Assembly (NCBI RefSeq): GCF_947179515.1
Contig: NC_067491.1
Location: 11,776,027 to 11,840,026, forward strand
DNA from: Apodemus sylvaticus
Lineage: Eukaryota; Chordata; Mammalia; Rodentia; Muridae
DNA: 64,000 nucleotides
Reading direction: 5' to 3'
Shown here: one piece after another, positions 1-10,585 of the stretch
Layout of the letters: each line of letters opens with the position of its first letter
Position numbering within the stretch: the stretch's first letter is position 1
Program-made: the position numbers and the translations under genes
Notes under the pieces: generated by a model
What the model saw: the letters and a program-made list of their open reading frames with translations, nothing else
What the model was told of the DNA's origin: nothing
Databases searched by the model: none

Positions 1-490
1 TAAGTGGCCGACAGTTGTAGATGCCGTGTGGAGGCTACCCATGTTCTGATCGGTCTATGTTTTAGACTGAGAGGGGTGCTTGGCATAAAGGGCAGAGCAC
101 CGAGCTAACTTGTGCTTCCTGTTGTTGCAAACAGACTTTCTAGAAAGGACTGCTCTTCCATCATGGAAAGTAAAATAATGAAGTGCTTGCGTGTGCGTGT
201 GTACGCACATGTGTGTGTGCATATAAGTGGCAACACCCTTGGAGGCCAGAGGTATCAGAGACCCTGGAGTTGGGGCAACAAACCATTGTAAGCAGCCTGA
301 CATGAGTTCAGAACTGAACTAGGCTCTCTACAAGAGCAGTATATACACACTCTGAACACTAATCCACCTCTCCAGCACCCCTCCTACTGCAGTTTCCCCC
401 TCTACACACACACACACACTTTAGTATTGTATTAGTCTCATTTTACCCATTGTGCCACTCAGATGGATTCTGGGAATAAAAATCATTCTC

Positions 491-668
491 AGGCTGGAGA
501 GATGGTTCAGCAATTAAGAGCACTGACTGCTCTTCCGAAGGTCCTGAGTTCAAATCCCAGCAATTACGTGGTGGCTCACAACCATTTGTAATGGGATCTG
601 ATGCCCTCTTCTGGAGTGTCTGAAGACTGCTACAGTGTACTCACATATAATAATAAATAAATCTTTTA
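491..668 (+). mobile_element. B2 SINE
   Basis: Starts GGCTGGAGAGATGGTTCAG with a tRNA-like head and ends in AATAAATAAATC. The flanks carry the matching duplication AAAATCATTCTC, so the insertion edges are well defined. Confidence 0.93.
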
Positions 669-1220
669 AAAAATCATTCTCATTAGAGGGGACTTGGAGA
701 AAACTCGGCAGGTTAAAGGTCTGTGATGAAGGGAGACAACCACTCTTCAGTCCTGCGATGAAGAAAAGAACTGACTCCCGAATGTCCTCTGTCCTCCACA
801 TACATGGCAGGGCATGTAATAAGGTGTGAATGCAGCGTACACACATACAACAAATGAAATCTTTTAAAAGATTGACCTCCCCTGGCACTGTGCTCAGAAA
901 TGAAATTTGCACTAGAAGGCTGTGAGAAGCTCTAGACTGGGGGCTTTTCTGAGACTTGTTACTGTGGTGGTTTAAATATGCTTGGCCCCTGGAGGGCACT
1001 ATTAGGAGATGTGGCCTTGTTGCAGGAAGTGTGTCACAGTGGGCGTAGGCTTTGAGACCCTCTTCCTCACTGCCTAGAAGACAGTCTCTGGTTGCCTTCT
1101 GATCAAGATTCAGCACTCTTGGCATCTCCAGCTCCGTGTCTACCTGCCTGGATGCCGCCATACTTGATAATGGACTGACCCTCTGAAACTGTAAGCCGGT
1201 CCTAATTAAATGTTGTCCTT

Positions 1221-1413
1221 TGTGGGCGCTGGTGGCCCACGCCTGTAATCCCAGCACTCTGGGAGGCAGAGGCAGAGGCAGGCAGATTTCTGAGTTCGAG
1301 GCCAGCCTGGTCTACAGAGTGAGTTCCAGGACAGCCAGGGCTATATAGAGAAACCCTGTCTCCAAAAAAACCAAAACAAAAAACAAAACAACAACAACAA
1401 AAACAAATAAAAA
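1221..1413 (+). mobile_element. B1 SINE (first of a head-to-tail pair)
   Basis: Contains CCTGTAATCCCAGCACTCTG and GAGTTCGAGGCCAGCCTGG; the 5' end differs slightly from the usual GCCGGGCG. A long A/C tail runs to about 1413. Confidence 0.9.
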
Positions 1414-1424
1414 TACTTACTTTA

Positions 1425-1607
1425 GCCGGGCGGTGGTGGTGCATGCCCGTAATCCCAGCACTTGGGAGGCAGAGGCAGGTGGATTTCTGAGTTTGAGGCC
1501 AGCCTGGTCTACAGAGTAAGTTCCAGGACTGCCAGGGCTACACAGGGAAACCCTGTCTCAAAAAAACCAAATCCAAAAATCAAAACAAAAACAAAAATAA
1601 AAAAAAA
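1425..1607 (+). mobile_element. B1 SINE (second of the pair)
   Basis: Nearly full length, from GCCGGGCGGTGGTGG to an A-rich tail. It sits 11 bp after the previous B1, inside the same older element. Confidence 0.92.
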
Positions 1608-1941
1608 TGCCTTGGTCACGGAGTGTCTTCACAGAAATGAAACCCTAACTAAGACAGGGTTAGTGCCCAAAGTCCTCCTAAAGTTCACCCGTTATTTCCA
1701 TGGGGGAGGAGCGAGGGGCGCCCCCTACGATGCACCCACACACAGTCTCCGCATTTCAGTCACTTAACTTCCTCTTTGCTCTGGCTCTCAACTGGTCTCC
1801 ATGAATACTTGTGTTTGCGGATCTAAAACTTAGGGCAGATGCTGAGGTAGGCGACTAACTATGACAGCCAACCACACACACCACACAGATCCAGAAGTGC
1901 AGAGAGAAATCTCTGGTGAGAATCCCAGCTTCTAGCCTTAC

Positions 1942-2015
1942 CTGTAGGGCTTCAGGTTCCCGATGACGTCATTGTGCTCACTGGCGCACAGAGGATCTTG
2001 TAAAAGCGTGGCTCT
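1942..2015 (-). CDS. C12orf56: C12orf56 orthologue, coding exon 5 (74 nt)
   Basis: The acceptor is CCCTCTTTCAG|AGAGCC and the donor CCTACAG|GTAAGG. It encodes 24 codons, beginning RATLLQDPLCASEHNDVIGN and ending LKPY, plus two bases (AG) of the next codon. This lines up with the human KATLLQDPFYASEF...KPYR segment as I recall it, directly after the NNYII end of exon 4. It is the last exon I can place; the following segment of the human protein has no counterpart between 1 and 1941, so exon 6 is presumably outside the window. Confidence 0.9.
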
Positions 2016-2340
2016 CTGAAAGAGGGGAAGGGTGGGGGGGAATGTCGGAATTTTTGGCTACAAAGGGCAGTCTCGGCTGCTCAGTGTCATACGCTCACGC
2101 TCGGGTCTCTGTGGTCTCTCCCCAGTGCTTTGCTTTCATAAAGTCAGTCGAGAATTTGATAACTTCACAAGGAATTTTTTTGTTTACATGATTTGGTCTT
2201 TATAAGTTTTAAATACAAAGGTAAAAAAAAAGTAAAAAAAATGTATTCATGTTCCAGTTCCTACATACACACTCAGATTTGAACAATATGCCAACTGCCA
2301 CGGCCTTCGCTCAAGATTGACGTGCAAATTCTGTCTTTTT

Positions 2341-2494
2341 GTCGTTGCTGTTGTTGTTTTGAGACAGGGTCTCGCTTTGTAGCTCTGGCTTGGGACTGGC
2401 TATGTAGACCAGGCTGAACTCAAACCTCCCAAAGATCCACCTGCCTAGGCCTCCCAAATGCTGGGATTAAAGGCAGAGGCTACAAAGCCTGGCC
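2341..2494 (-). mobile_element. B1 SINE, diverged
   Basis: Antisense B1 with GAGACAGGGTCTCGCTTTG and TGCTGGGATTAAAGG; several differences from consensus suggest an old copy. Confidence 0.8.
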
Positions 2495-2739
2495 AAATTC
2501 TGTATTTTTAAAATGATTTACCAAGTTTGGACAGTAAATGCATAAAGTGAAGCACAGAAACATTCTGTTTCCCTTCCCTGTCCATATCAGCCATCAGCAT
2601 TTTCTATTTTGCCTTCTAGACAATATAAAGTCATTAATTATAACATATACACTTATAATGTTAATATATTGGGACATTTATTATAATGTGGATTTAATAC
2701 TAGTTAAATAATACACATATTATTAATCTGAAAGTTGAA

Positions 2740-2903
2740 TTTTTTTTTTTTTTTGGTTTTTCGAGACAGGGTTTCTCTGTATAGCCCTGGCTGTCCTGGG
2801 ACTCACTCTGTAGACCAGGCTGGCCTTGAACTCAGAAATCTGCCTGCCTCTGCCTCTGCCTCCCAAGTGCTGGGATTAAAGGCTTGTACCACCACTGCCC
2901 GGC
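2740..2903 (-). mobile_element. B1 SINE
   Basis: Antisense full-length B1 with a T16 tail. TTGAAT is repeated on both sides as a short target duplication. Confidence 0.92.
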
Positions 2904-3079
2904 TTGAATTTTTCATTTACAATATACTGGACTGATTTTCTGTATATATAGAAATTACTGTAATTTTTCAAGGACTATTCAATATCCATAGCATAAATAT
3001 ATAATACTTTGCTTTTGTTCTAAGCTGATTTTTATAGTCCCAGTGCCTCTTCTAAATTTTTTAAATTCCTTTTCATGTA

Positions 3080-3246
3080 ATTATTTTATGTATACGGGGA
3101 CATTGTTGTTCTCTTCAGAACACCAGAAGAGGGCATCAGATCCCATTACAGATGGTTGGGATCTACCATGTGATTGCTGGGAATTGAACTCAGGACCTCT
3201 GGAAGAGCAATCGGTGCTCTTAACCACTGAGCCATCTCGTCAGCCC
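3080..3246 (-). mobile_element. B2 SINE
   Basis: Antisense B2: CCAGAAGAGGGCATCAGATC followed by GAGCCATCTCGTCAGCCCC. Confidence 0.88.
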
Positions 3247-3380
3247 CATTCAGTACTTTGTTAACTATTCCTTTATTAATGAGGTTAATTTTTCTTTTAA
3301 TCTTTAGTGTTAACATTTCCCACTTATTCGATTCTTGTTTAACGTGTCTGGATGTTTTGTCTATTACATAATTCGGTTCA

Positions 3381-3542
3381 TAGTGTGCATGCCTGGTGCC
3401 AGGTGAGGCCAGAAGAGGGCGGTAGATCCCCTGAAACTGGAATAACAGAAAATTGTGAGCGGTGACATGCAGGCTAGGGATTGAACCTAGGTCCTTGGAA
3501 GAACAACCAATGCGCTTATCCACTGAGCCATCTCGCCAGCTT
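3381..3542 (-). mobile_element. B3 SINE
   Basis: Diverged B2-like copy with GCCAGAAGAGGGCGGTAGATC and GAGCCATCTCGCCAGC. The AGAGGGCGG segment is a weak CTCF-like core. Confidence 0.75.
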
Positions 3543-3570
3543 CTCCCTCTTAGTCCTAAAGACAGACAGT

Positions 3571-3770
3571 ACTGGGAGCCAGAGAGATGGCTCAGTGCTC
3601 TTCCAGAGAACCTGAGTTTAGTTTCCACCCAGACAGCAACTCTTAGCCATCTGTAACTGCAGTTCCAGGGGACCCAACACCCCATTTTGGCCTAAAGAAG
3701 CAATGCACTCATGATACACATACATACACGATGCACACAAAACACTTGAGCACATAAAACATTTTTAAAC
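3571..3770 (+). mobile_element. B3/B4 SINE with internal deletion
   Basis: Begins GCCAGAGAGATGGCTCAGTG and jumps straight to CTCTTCCAGAG, losing about 25 bases of the tRNA-like head. Confidence 0.65.
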
Positions 3771-3785
3771 CTTAAGAAGCAAGTA

Positions 3786-4278
3786 AACAAGGGGCCCTGA
3801 CAGAGCCTTACAAATACAGAGGCAGAAACTAGCAACCAGCTATTGGACTGGGCTTGGGGTCCCCAACGGAGGATCTGGAGGGTGGTCCGGAGGAGCTGAA
3901 AGGGTTTACAGCCCCATGGGAAGAACAATGACACCCAGACACCCCAGGACTCCCAGGGACTGAACCATCAACCAAGGGGTACACATGGTTCCAGCCAAAA
4001 ATGTGGCAGAGGAAGGCCTTGTTGGGCATCAATGGGAGGAGTGGTCTTTGGTCAGGTAAAGGCTCAATAGAGGCCACAACAAAGGGAAACGGGCAGGGGT
4101 GGGGGGTGGGAGTGTGTCAGGTAGAGGGGCATAGACATGGAGGCGGGGGTGGGAGGAGGGGTAGGGAATCTTTGGGGAGGGGGCTTTTGGGAGGGGGGAA
4201 ATTGAGAATGGTTTTACCATTGGCAATGTAAATGAAGAAGATACTCAATAAAAATAATATATATCGAATTAAAAAAAG
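3786..4278 (+). mobile_element. L1 3' UTR fragment
   Basis: G-rich 3' UTR ending in AATAAAAATAATATATATCG and a poly(A) run. The upstream CCCCATGGGAAGAACAATG segment is typical of rodent L1 3' ends. No ORF2 coding remains. Confidence 0.75.
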
Positions 4279-4404
4279 GAGTGACATTTACCCCCCCCAA
4301 AAAAAAGAATCAAGTAAACATAATATTTAGAAAGTTCTCTAGATAATCATTTATTTAAGTGGGGCTTTTCCCCCTTTAGTTTTTCTTTTGAGACAAGTCT
4401 TTTG

Positions 4405-4628
4405 TATTTTTAATGTTTGTTTATTGATTTTGTATATGTATGGGTATTTTTGGCTGTATGTGTTTGCACCTCCTGCATGCCGGTGGATATTGAGGCCAGA
4501 AGAGAGTGACAAATGCCCTGGAACTGGAGTCAGGGTTGTTGTTAGCACCATGTAGGTGTTAGTAATCACACTGAAGCCTTCTGAAGGAACAGCCAATTCT
4601 CTGAATTGTTGAGCCATCTCTCCTGCCC
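4405..4628 (-). mobile_element. B3 SINE, old
   Basis: Antisense copy with GGCCAGAAGAGAGTGACAAATG and GAGCCATCTCTCCTGCCC; heavily diverged in the middle. Confidence 0.7.
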
Positions 4629-4854
4629 TTCTTTAATTATTTTACATCTTCATAAACAGAAGGAATTTCTGAATTGATATCGATTGGCTTCCTGTCCCTG
4701 AGTTACTCCCGTTCTTTTGGCCAAGTAGCCATTATATAGTTCAAGAAAAACTAGGTGCTTTTTCTTAATATTTCATCACTTCGGTGTTTTAGATGAAATG
4801 TCCTACTCTTCAAAGGTTTATTTGTCTTAAATCCAGATATCTTCGTTCTTCTTT

Positions 4855-4988
4855 TGCTTTGTTAAGACAAGCTCTCCCATACCCCAGGCTAGCCTCCAAC
4901 TCTACAGAGCTAAGGATGGCCTCATACTTCTGATCTTTCTGACTCCACCTCCTGAGTGTCAGGATTACAGGCACACCATACCTCACTG
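4855..4988 (-). mobile_element. Old B1-related SINE
   Basis: Degenerate antisense B1 recognisable from AGGCTAGCCTCCAACTC and GTGTCAGGATTACAGG. Confidence 0.5.
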
Positions 4989-5087
4989 GTTTATGTGGTT
5001 CAGAGGCTAGGTGCACACTACATAAACACTCCACTAACTGAGCTACATCCTTAAGCAAAATCTAGAAATTAAAAAAAATAAATTATT

Positions 5088-5271
5088 TCATTTGCATGAG
5101 TATTTTGCCTACATGTATGTCTACATACCGCATGCGTAAATGGAGCGTGCAGGCGCCAGCAGAGGGCGCTGGATCTCCTGCAACAGGAGCTCAAAACAGT
5201 CCTGAGCCACAATGTGAATGCCAGGAGTCAAATCCAGTATTCTTAACCATTGAGCCACCTCTCCAGCCCCC
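5088..5271 (-). mobile_element. B3 SINE carrying a CTCF-like core
   Basis: Antisense B3 ending GAGCCACCTCTCCAGCCCC. The internal segment at 5153-5172 reads GCGCCAGCAGAGGGCGCTGG. Confidence 0.8.
5153..5172 (+). promoter_or_regulatory. CTCF-like motif within a B3
   Basis: CCAGCAGAGGGCGCT is a close match to the CTCF core as I know it, with GCGC on both sides. Rodent B2/B3 SINEs are known to have spread CTCF sites; whether this copy is bound is not visible from sequence. Confidence 0.6.
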
Positions 5272-5471
5272 GACATCTAGAATTTCAATTCGGGATATGC
5301 TTTAGCAATTTTGTGATCTTCACAACATATAAAAGGCAAAGAACTAGCATCTGTCTTCTTTGTACAATCTGAGATGTCTAACCCAGAAATCAGTGTTATT
5401 AGTTCAAATTACAGAGACAGCGGGTGACTGGAGGAGCCTCATCTCTTTGGAAACCCTTAGAATTAGAATGA

Positions 5472-5715
5472 ATTTTGTTTTGTTTTGTTTTTGTTGTTGT
5501 TGTTGTTGTTTTGGCTTTTTTGTTTTTTGTTTGTTTGTTTGTTTGTTTGTTTGTTTTGTTTTTTTGGATTTGGTTTTTTTGAGACACGGTTTCTCTGTGT
5601 AGCCCTCGCTGTCCTGGAACTCACTCTGTAGACAAGGCTGGCCTCGAACTCAGAAATCCGCCTGCCTCTGCCTCCCAAGTGCTGGGATTACAGGCGTGCA
5701 CCACCACCGCCCGGC
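5472..5715 (-). mobile_element. B1 SINE with expanded T/G tail
   Basis: Antisense B1 from 5572. Its complemented A-tail (5472-5571) has grown into stacked TTG and GTTT repeats. Confidence 0.9.
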
Positions 5716-5834
5716 GGTTTTTATTTTTTTAATTAGAATTTATGACAACTATTTTTTAGTAGACCAGTTTTCCTCTATTTAGGATTTGCTTGCATTTTGA
5801 ACTTGGAGAAAGCTTTTTAAAAATTTTAGGGAGG

Positions 5835-6176
5835 GGAGCTAGAGAACATCATACTAAGTGAGGTAACCCAGACTCAAAAGGTGAATCATGGTATGCACTC
5901 ACTAATAAGTGGTTATTAACCTAGAAAACTGGAATACCCAAAACATAATCCACACATCAAATGAGATACAAGAAGAAAGGAGGAGTGGTCCCTGGTTCTG
6001 GAAAGACTCAGTGAAACAGTATTCAGCAAAACCAGAACGGGGAACTGGGAAGGGGTGGGAGGGAGGACAGGGGAAGAGAAGGGGGCTTACGGGACTTTCG
6101 GGGAGTGGGGGGGGGGCTAGAAAAGGGGAAATCATTTGAAATGTAAATAAATTATATCGAATAAAAAAAATTAAAA
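5835..6176 (+). mobile_element. 5'-truncated L1 insertion
   Basis: Starts within the last codons of ORF2 (GAGCTAGAGAACATCATAC) and covers the 3' UTR to ATATCGAATAAAAAAAA. It is flanked by a perfect 16-bp duplication, AAAAATTTTAGGGAGG, at 5819-5834 and 6177-6192. Confidence 0.92.
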
Positions 6177-6420
6177 AAAAATTTTAGGGAGGATTGTTAG
6201 ATATTTTTGGATCTTTGTGAAGTGTGCTGTAAGGGGAAAAAAACCTTAGATGTCTTATATTTCACTTGTTTTTAGCCACTTACAAAACTTTTTTACCTAG
6301 TTTCTTTGGTAAAAAAAAATGTTCTGTATTTACTAAAACTATGTTGGAAGGTACTAATAAAAATTAAGATTGCTAGAAATAACCCAAAATATATTTTAAT
6401 AAGTTTTCCTGTTGGTGCTG

Positions 6421-6575
6421 GGTTTTTTGTTTCTTTGAAATGTGGTCTCACTATGTGGCCCTGACTGTCCTGGGACAGGTTAAGCAGACCAGCCTGACCT
6501 TGAACTCAGAGAGATCCACCTGCCTCTGCCTCTGCCTCCTGAGTGCAGGGACTAAAAGCAGCATCCCTGCCCAGC
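6421..6575 (-). mobile_element. B1 SINE, diverged
   Basis: Antisense copy with TGGCCCTGACTGTCCTGGG and GATCCACCTGCCTCTGCC. A CAAA repeat follows at 6604-6650. Confidence 0.82.
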
Positions 6576-6658
6576 TAGTAGCTGTTTAAAACTGATTCTC
6601 AAAAAAACAAACAAACAAACAAACAAACAAAAAAACAAAACAAAACAAATCCAAAAGA

Positions 6659-6784
6659 GCCGGGCGATGGTGGAGCATGCCTATAATCCCAGCACTCTGG
6701 GAGGCAGAGGATTTCTGAGTTCGAGGCCAGCCTGGTCTACAGAGTGAGTTCCAGGACAATCAGGGCTATACAGAGAAACCCTGT
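6659..6784 (+). mobile_element. B1 SINE lacking its tail
   Basis: Sense B1 that stops at AGAAACCCTGTG, before the A-tail, and runs through a short G-rich stretch into an L1 fragment. This looks like a deletion junction. Confidence 0.85.
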
Positions 6785-6796
6785 GGGGGTGGGGGG

Positions 6797-7300
6797 ATCC
6801 AAAACTGATTGGGAAAAGATCTTCATCAACGCTACATCTGATAGAGGGCTAATAGCCAATATATACAAAGAACTCAAGAAGTTAGACCCCAGGGAACCAA
6901 ATAACCCTATTAAAAAATGGGGTACAGATCTAAACAAAGAATTTTCACCTGAAGAAATTTGGATGGTCGAGAAGCACCTTAAGAAGTGTTCAACATCCTT
7001 AGTCATTAGGGAAATGCAAATCAAAACAACCCTGAGATTTCACCTCACACCAGTCAGAATAGCTAAGGTTAAAAACTCAGGAGACAGCAGGTGTTGGCGA
7101 GGATGTGGAGAAAGAGAAACACTCCTCCACTGCTGGTGGGATTGCAAGATGGTACAACCACTTTGGAAATTAGTCTGGCAATGCCTCAGAAAACTGAACA
7201 TGACACTTCTGGAGGACCCTGCTATACCACTCTGGGCATGTACCCAGAGGATTCCCCGGCATGCAATAAGGACACATGCTCCACTATGTTCATAACAGTC
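6797..7300 (+). mobile_element. L1 ORF2 C-terminal fragment
   Basis: An open frame encodes the C-terminal part of L1 ORF2, including MQIKTTLRFHLTPVR and RCWRGCGERETLLHCWWDCK, the conserved cysteine-rich region after the reverse transcriptase. The element is truncated at both ends, with no poly(A) and no target duplication seen, so it is a broken remnant. Confidence 0.9.
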
Positions 7301-7466
7301 ATAAAGGCTTCTTAATTGAGGCTGCTGTGGCTCAGCTGTGGAGGGCATGCTAGTCATTATCTTATCACCAAAAATGAGAGCTCTGCTAAAAGTTCTTCAC
7401 TGAAAGTTACTGTGTAACACTCAATAAGGCACTTAAGTTATTTTGTGTTCAGTGGCCTTGTTTTAG

Positions 7467-7560
7467 TTGGGTGTGGTGACTCAGGTCTGTAGTTCCAGAA
7501 CTTGAAAGGCTAAAGCAGAAGTATTATTACAAATTCAAGGCTGACCTGTTTTAAGTGGTG
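7467..7560 (+). mobile_element. Old B1 fragment
   Basis: GTTGGGTGTGGTGACTCAGG head with a degenerate body. A purine tract of GGAA/GGGA units follows at about 7565-7650. Confidence 0.5.
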
Positions 7561-7737
7561 GGCACAAGGAAAAGAAGAAAGAAAAATAGGAAGGAAGGAG
7601 GGAGAGAAGGAAGGAATGAAGGGAGGGAGGGAAAAAGGAAGGGAAAAAATAGAGACTTAGACAATTAATATGTAGATTGAAAAGATAATTCTCACAGTAG
7701 CTGTTAAACTAATGCAGTAAGGAAATACGAGAGCAGG

Positions 7738-7944
7738 GGCCTTGCAGATGGGTCAGCGGGCAGAGGCGCTTGTTCCCTAAGCCGGGTGACCTGAGTTCAG
7801 GCTCCAGAACATAGGAAAGATGGAGGAGAGAAGGAACTCGGAGAAGCTGGCCGGCGTGTGTGCACACACACACCGTGGCACACGTTTGCCCCTCCCGGAT
7901 CATACATGTGTATGCACACCAGAATAATACAGTTTTTAAAAAGG
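7738..7944 (+). mobile_element. B4-type SINE
   Basis: Tail GTGTGTGCACACACACAC and CCAGAATAATACAG with a diverged tRNA-like head at GCCTTGCAGATGGGTCAGC. Confidence 0.6.
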
Positions 7945-8099
7945 GAATACAGAGATATAATGATGCTTTTCAATGTTATCTGAGTTCTGTGTTACACAGC
8001 TAACTGCAAAAGGCCCTGGAAAGACTTCATCCTGATGGTCCTTGAAAGCCCTTGCTCCTCAAAAGACTAGGTTCCTTCTCTTTTCCCTAACATAGATTT

Positions 8100-8103
8100 C
8101 TTT

Positions 8104-8170
<67 letters not shown>

Positions 8171-8227
8171 CTTTCTTTCTTTCTTTCTCTGTCTTTCTTT
8201 CTTTCTTTTTTGCTTTCTTTCTTTCAA
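8100..8227. repeat. (TTTC)n microsatellite
   Basis: About 30 TTTC units, with a few interruptions towards the right end (CTCTTTC, CTGTC, TTTTTTGC). It is next to the left end of a B3. Confidence 0.97.
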
Positions 8228-8235
8228 TTGATCAT

Positions 8236-8442
8236 TCATTCATATATATGACTGTCTTGCCTACATATATGTATGTATACCATCTATAGTCCTGGTTCCC
8301 AAGGAGACCAGAAAAGGACATCAGATGCCCTAGAACTGGAGCTAGAGATGGTTATGAGATGCCTCGTGAGTGCTGGGAATCAAACCCAGGCCCTCTGCAA
8401 GAATAGCAGTAGTCTAAACTGCCCAGCCAGCTCTCCAGTCCC
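8236..8442 (-). mobile_element. B3 SINE
   Basis: Antisense copy ending CCAGCTCTCCAGTCCCC, with GGAATCAAACCCAGGCCCTC. Confidence 0.75.
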
Positions 8443-8694
8443 CAAGACACTATGCATTAACAAGCATTTCTCCTCGTTGCAAACGCCTGAATAAAATATG
8501 CCCTCACTTGCCCGGTGCATTCCTGTCTCCCGACAATCACGAAATTCCAAGGCCCAGTCCCCAAAATGGAGAGAGAGAACAGCAAAGCATTTTTGCCCTA
8601 AAAAAATAAATCAACAACAACAAGAAGAACAAAGCGAAACAAAAACCCTGAAGCAAACAGGCCGAGGTCAAGGCTAGCTTCATCAGTCACTTAC

Positions 8695-9094
8695 TATAAT
8701 GTAGTTGTTCCAAGAACTCTTTAGGTGCAGGAATATCGACGAGGTGGCGGAAATGATGTACAGATGAAGTTCTGACTCCTCCTTCTCTAGGCTCGGGCAG
8801 CTGTGCAGTGGAGAGGCTAGGAGAGAATCCCCTAAGCCTGACACACTTTTGTTCCCATCAAACCTGAAAGAACCTTCTCGTGGGGAGTCTCTGGGATCTG
8901 GAAGCTCCTGAGATCCTTTTGTGTTTATTGTGAGAGGCAGGGGGCAGGCGGGCGGGCCAGTAGCTGCCACAGACGGACAACTAGAGAGGGTAGGTAAAGG
9001 CCGAGAGGCACCTTGGCCTACCAGGGACGGTTCCTTGAGGTCTGAAGGATGGGGAGTTGGATCCTTGAACGGAGTGCTGTTCTCCTGGTGGGAC
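8695..9094 (-). CDS. C12orf56: C12orf56 orthologue, coding exon 4 (400 nt)
   Basis: The acceptor is TTTTTACCCACAG|G and the donor ATTATA|GTAAGT. The first base completes the Arg codon begun in exon 3; 133 codons follow and end in phase 0. The N-terminal two thirds (SHQENSTPFKDPTPHPSDLK onward) is a Pro/Ser/Thr-rich, probably disordered linker. The last part, EESELHLYIISATSSIFLHL followed by KSSWNNYII, is hydrophobic, ordered-looking and close to the human sequence as I remember it. The linker appears much less conserved than exons 1-2. Open frame continues three codons into the intron (VSD, then stop), which is not coding. Confidence 0.94.
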
Positions 9095-9299
9095 CTGTGG
9101 GTAAAAATGAGCGTTAAATACGAGGCTGAGAATGTAACAGTGAGGGTCCAAGGGAATCTAGCCACCGGATTCAGCAATCCGTGACTTGGAAAGCAACTGA
9201 CTTCATGTAAACAGAATGCTAATTCTGAGAAGGCGGTGACCAGATCTCACTTTCTATTACAGTTGGAATTTCTAGTGTCATTTTGAGTGTTCAGTCCCA

Positions 9300-9607
9300 G
9301 GTAGGCACCATTTTGAAGGCTATGGAGCCTTTTGGCCATGGGGCCTGGATAGTAGACATCAGTCACAGGGGTAGGCCTTTGAAAGTCACACCTGGCCCTG
9401 GTCTGGCCTCCTTTTATGTCTCTGAGTCTACCACAGTATGAACAGCCACTAAAATGCACTGCCTCCATCAAAGCCTGAGCCCTTTTGCGGTGCCTTTCCC
9501 TCAGTGGTTGGCCACAACTTCTAAAACTGTGGGCCATAATCATAATCCGTCCTTAGGTCATTTATGCCAAGTATTTTGTCGTGGCAGTGGGAAAAAGTAA
9601 CTAAGAC
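9300..9607 (+). mobile_element. Possible old relative of the TTTGAATATGC family
   Basis: Ends GTGGGAAAAAGTAACTAAGACAC, like the 3' terminus of that family, after a diverged body. Weak match. Confidence 0.35.
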
Positions 9608-9724
9608 ACTATTACCACTGCGTCACGGAAGCTGGGCGTGGCTATCCCTTGGCATGTTCTTCTTTCAGAGATAAAACCCTACCAACGTCATACAGAGAAT
9701 CACTTTTTAGATTTCGGGGTGTGT

Positions 9725-9840
9725 CGTTTGGGGTTTTGTGACAGAGTCTCCCTATGTAGCAGTGGTTGGCCTAGAGCTTAAGTAAACCAGGCTGGCCTCG
9801 AACACAGAGAGATCCACGAGCCTCTACTACCACATCCTAC
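9725..9840 (-). mobile_element. B1 SINE, truncated
   Basis: Antisense fragment with GACAGAGTCTCCCTATGTAG and GGCTGGCCTCGAACACAGAG. Confidence 0.75.
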
Positions 9841-9930
9841 AAAGGCTTTTTTTTTTTTTTTCTTGTCTGATGGACCCTTTGGGCCTTCTTGGAGTCCCAA
9901 TACTTTCACTGAAAGGACTTTGCTTGTCTG

Positions 9931-10069
9931 TTTTTGTTTTTCAAGATGGGGTTTCTTTGTGTAGTCCTAGATGTCCTGGAACTCATTCTCTAGACCAGGC
10001 TGGTCTTGAACTCAGAGATTTACCTGCCTCTGCATCCTGAGTATAATCCTGGATTAAAGGTGTGTGCCA
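9931..10069 (-). mobile_element. B1 SINE
   Basis: Antisense copy abutting the next, sense B1 head to head at about 10070, where the shared GCCAGCTGGG is ambiguous. Confidence 0.82.
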
Positions 10070-10285
10070 GCTGGGCAGTTGTGGCGCACGCCTGTAATCC
10101 CAGCACTCTGGGAGGCAGAGGCAGGCAGATTTCCTCTGAGAAATCTGAGTTTGATTTCTGGCCTGAGTTTGAGGCCAGCCTGGTCTACAGAGTAAGTTCC
10201 AGGACAGCCAGGGCTACACAGAGAAACCCTGTCTCAAAAAGAAAAAAAAAAAAAAAAAAAAACCCAAATCCAAAAAACAACAACA
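10070..10285 (+). mobile_element. B1 SINE with internal duplication
   Basis: Normal head and tail, but about 35 extra bases after GGCAGATTTC repeat CTGAG...TTTGA, so the GAGTTTGAGGCC segment is partly doubled. Long poly(A). Confidence 0.88.
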
Positions 10286-10351
10286 ACAAAAAAAACTGAA
10301 AACAAAAAAGGTGGGCTACCTAGCACTAGCCTGACTAGTTTGTTTTGTTTT

Positions 10352-10585
10352 TTTAATATTTTAATATATATGTGTATAGGTATTTTGCCTGCCTGTCTTT
10401 GTGCCACACATGTGCCTCATGTAAGACAGAAGGGGACCACTACATCCTTTAGAACTGGAGTTCAGACAGTTCTGAGCTGCCTTGTGGTGCTCGGAATAGA
10501 ACCTGCATCCTCTGCAAGAGCAGCCAGTGCGCTCAAGCACTGAGCCATCTCTAGTCCGTTTCTGGAACCATCTCTCCAGTCCATT
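10352..10585 (-). mobile_element. B3 SINE with repeated 5' end
   Basis: Antisense copy in which the terminal GAGCCATCTCTAGTCC is followed by a second ACCATCTCTCCAGTCC. Confidence 0.75.

Larger units (their letters stand above)
961..1657 (+). mobile_element. TTTGAATATGC-family element, split by two B1 copies
   Basis: Begins GTGGTTTAAATATGCTTGGC and ends CCCTAACTAAGACAG. This family recurs at least seven times in the window. I recognise it as a rodent interspersed repeat but cannot name it with certainty. It is cut near its 3' end, after AAATGTTGTCCTTTG, by B1 insertions. Confidence 0.75.
1..1941 (-). other. C12orf56 intron 5 (partial)
   Basis: The intron begins with GTAAGG at 1941 and runs off the window. 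It holds a B2 with clear target-site duplications, one TTTGAATATGC-family element carrying two B1 insertions, and otherwise unique DNA. No further exon of the gene was recognised. Confidence 0.7.
2016..8694 (-). other. C12orf56 intron 4
   Basis: Runs from the GTAAGT donor at 8694 to the acceptor at 2016. Contents: B1, B2 and B3 SINEs in both orientations, three L1 3' fragments, a TTTC microsatellite and a CTCF-like site inside a B3. No alternative coding exon was recognised. Confidence 0.8.

Noticed and set aside
1..1941. Search for C12orf56 exon 6
   Set aside because: No segment resembling the next part of the human protein with splice sites was seen on the minus strand.
6744..7295. 183-codon open frame
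   Set aside because: Starts in B1 sequence and continues into an L1 ORF2 remnant; not a cellular gene.
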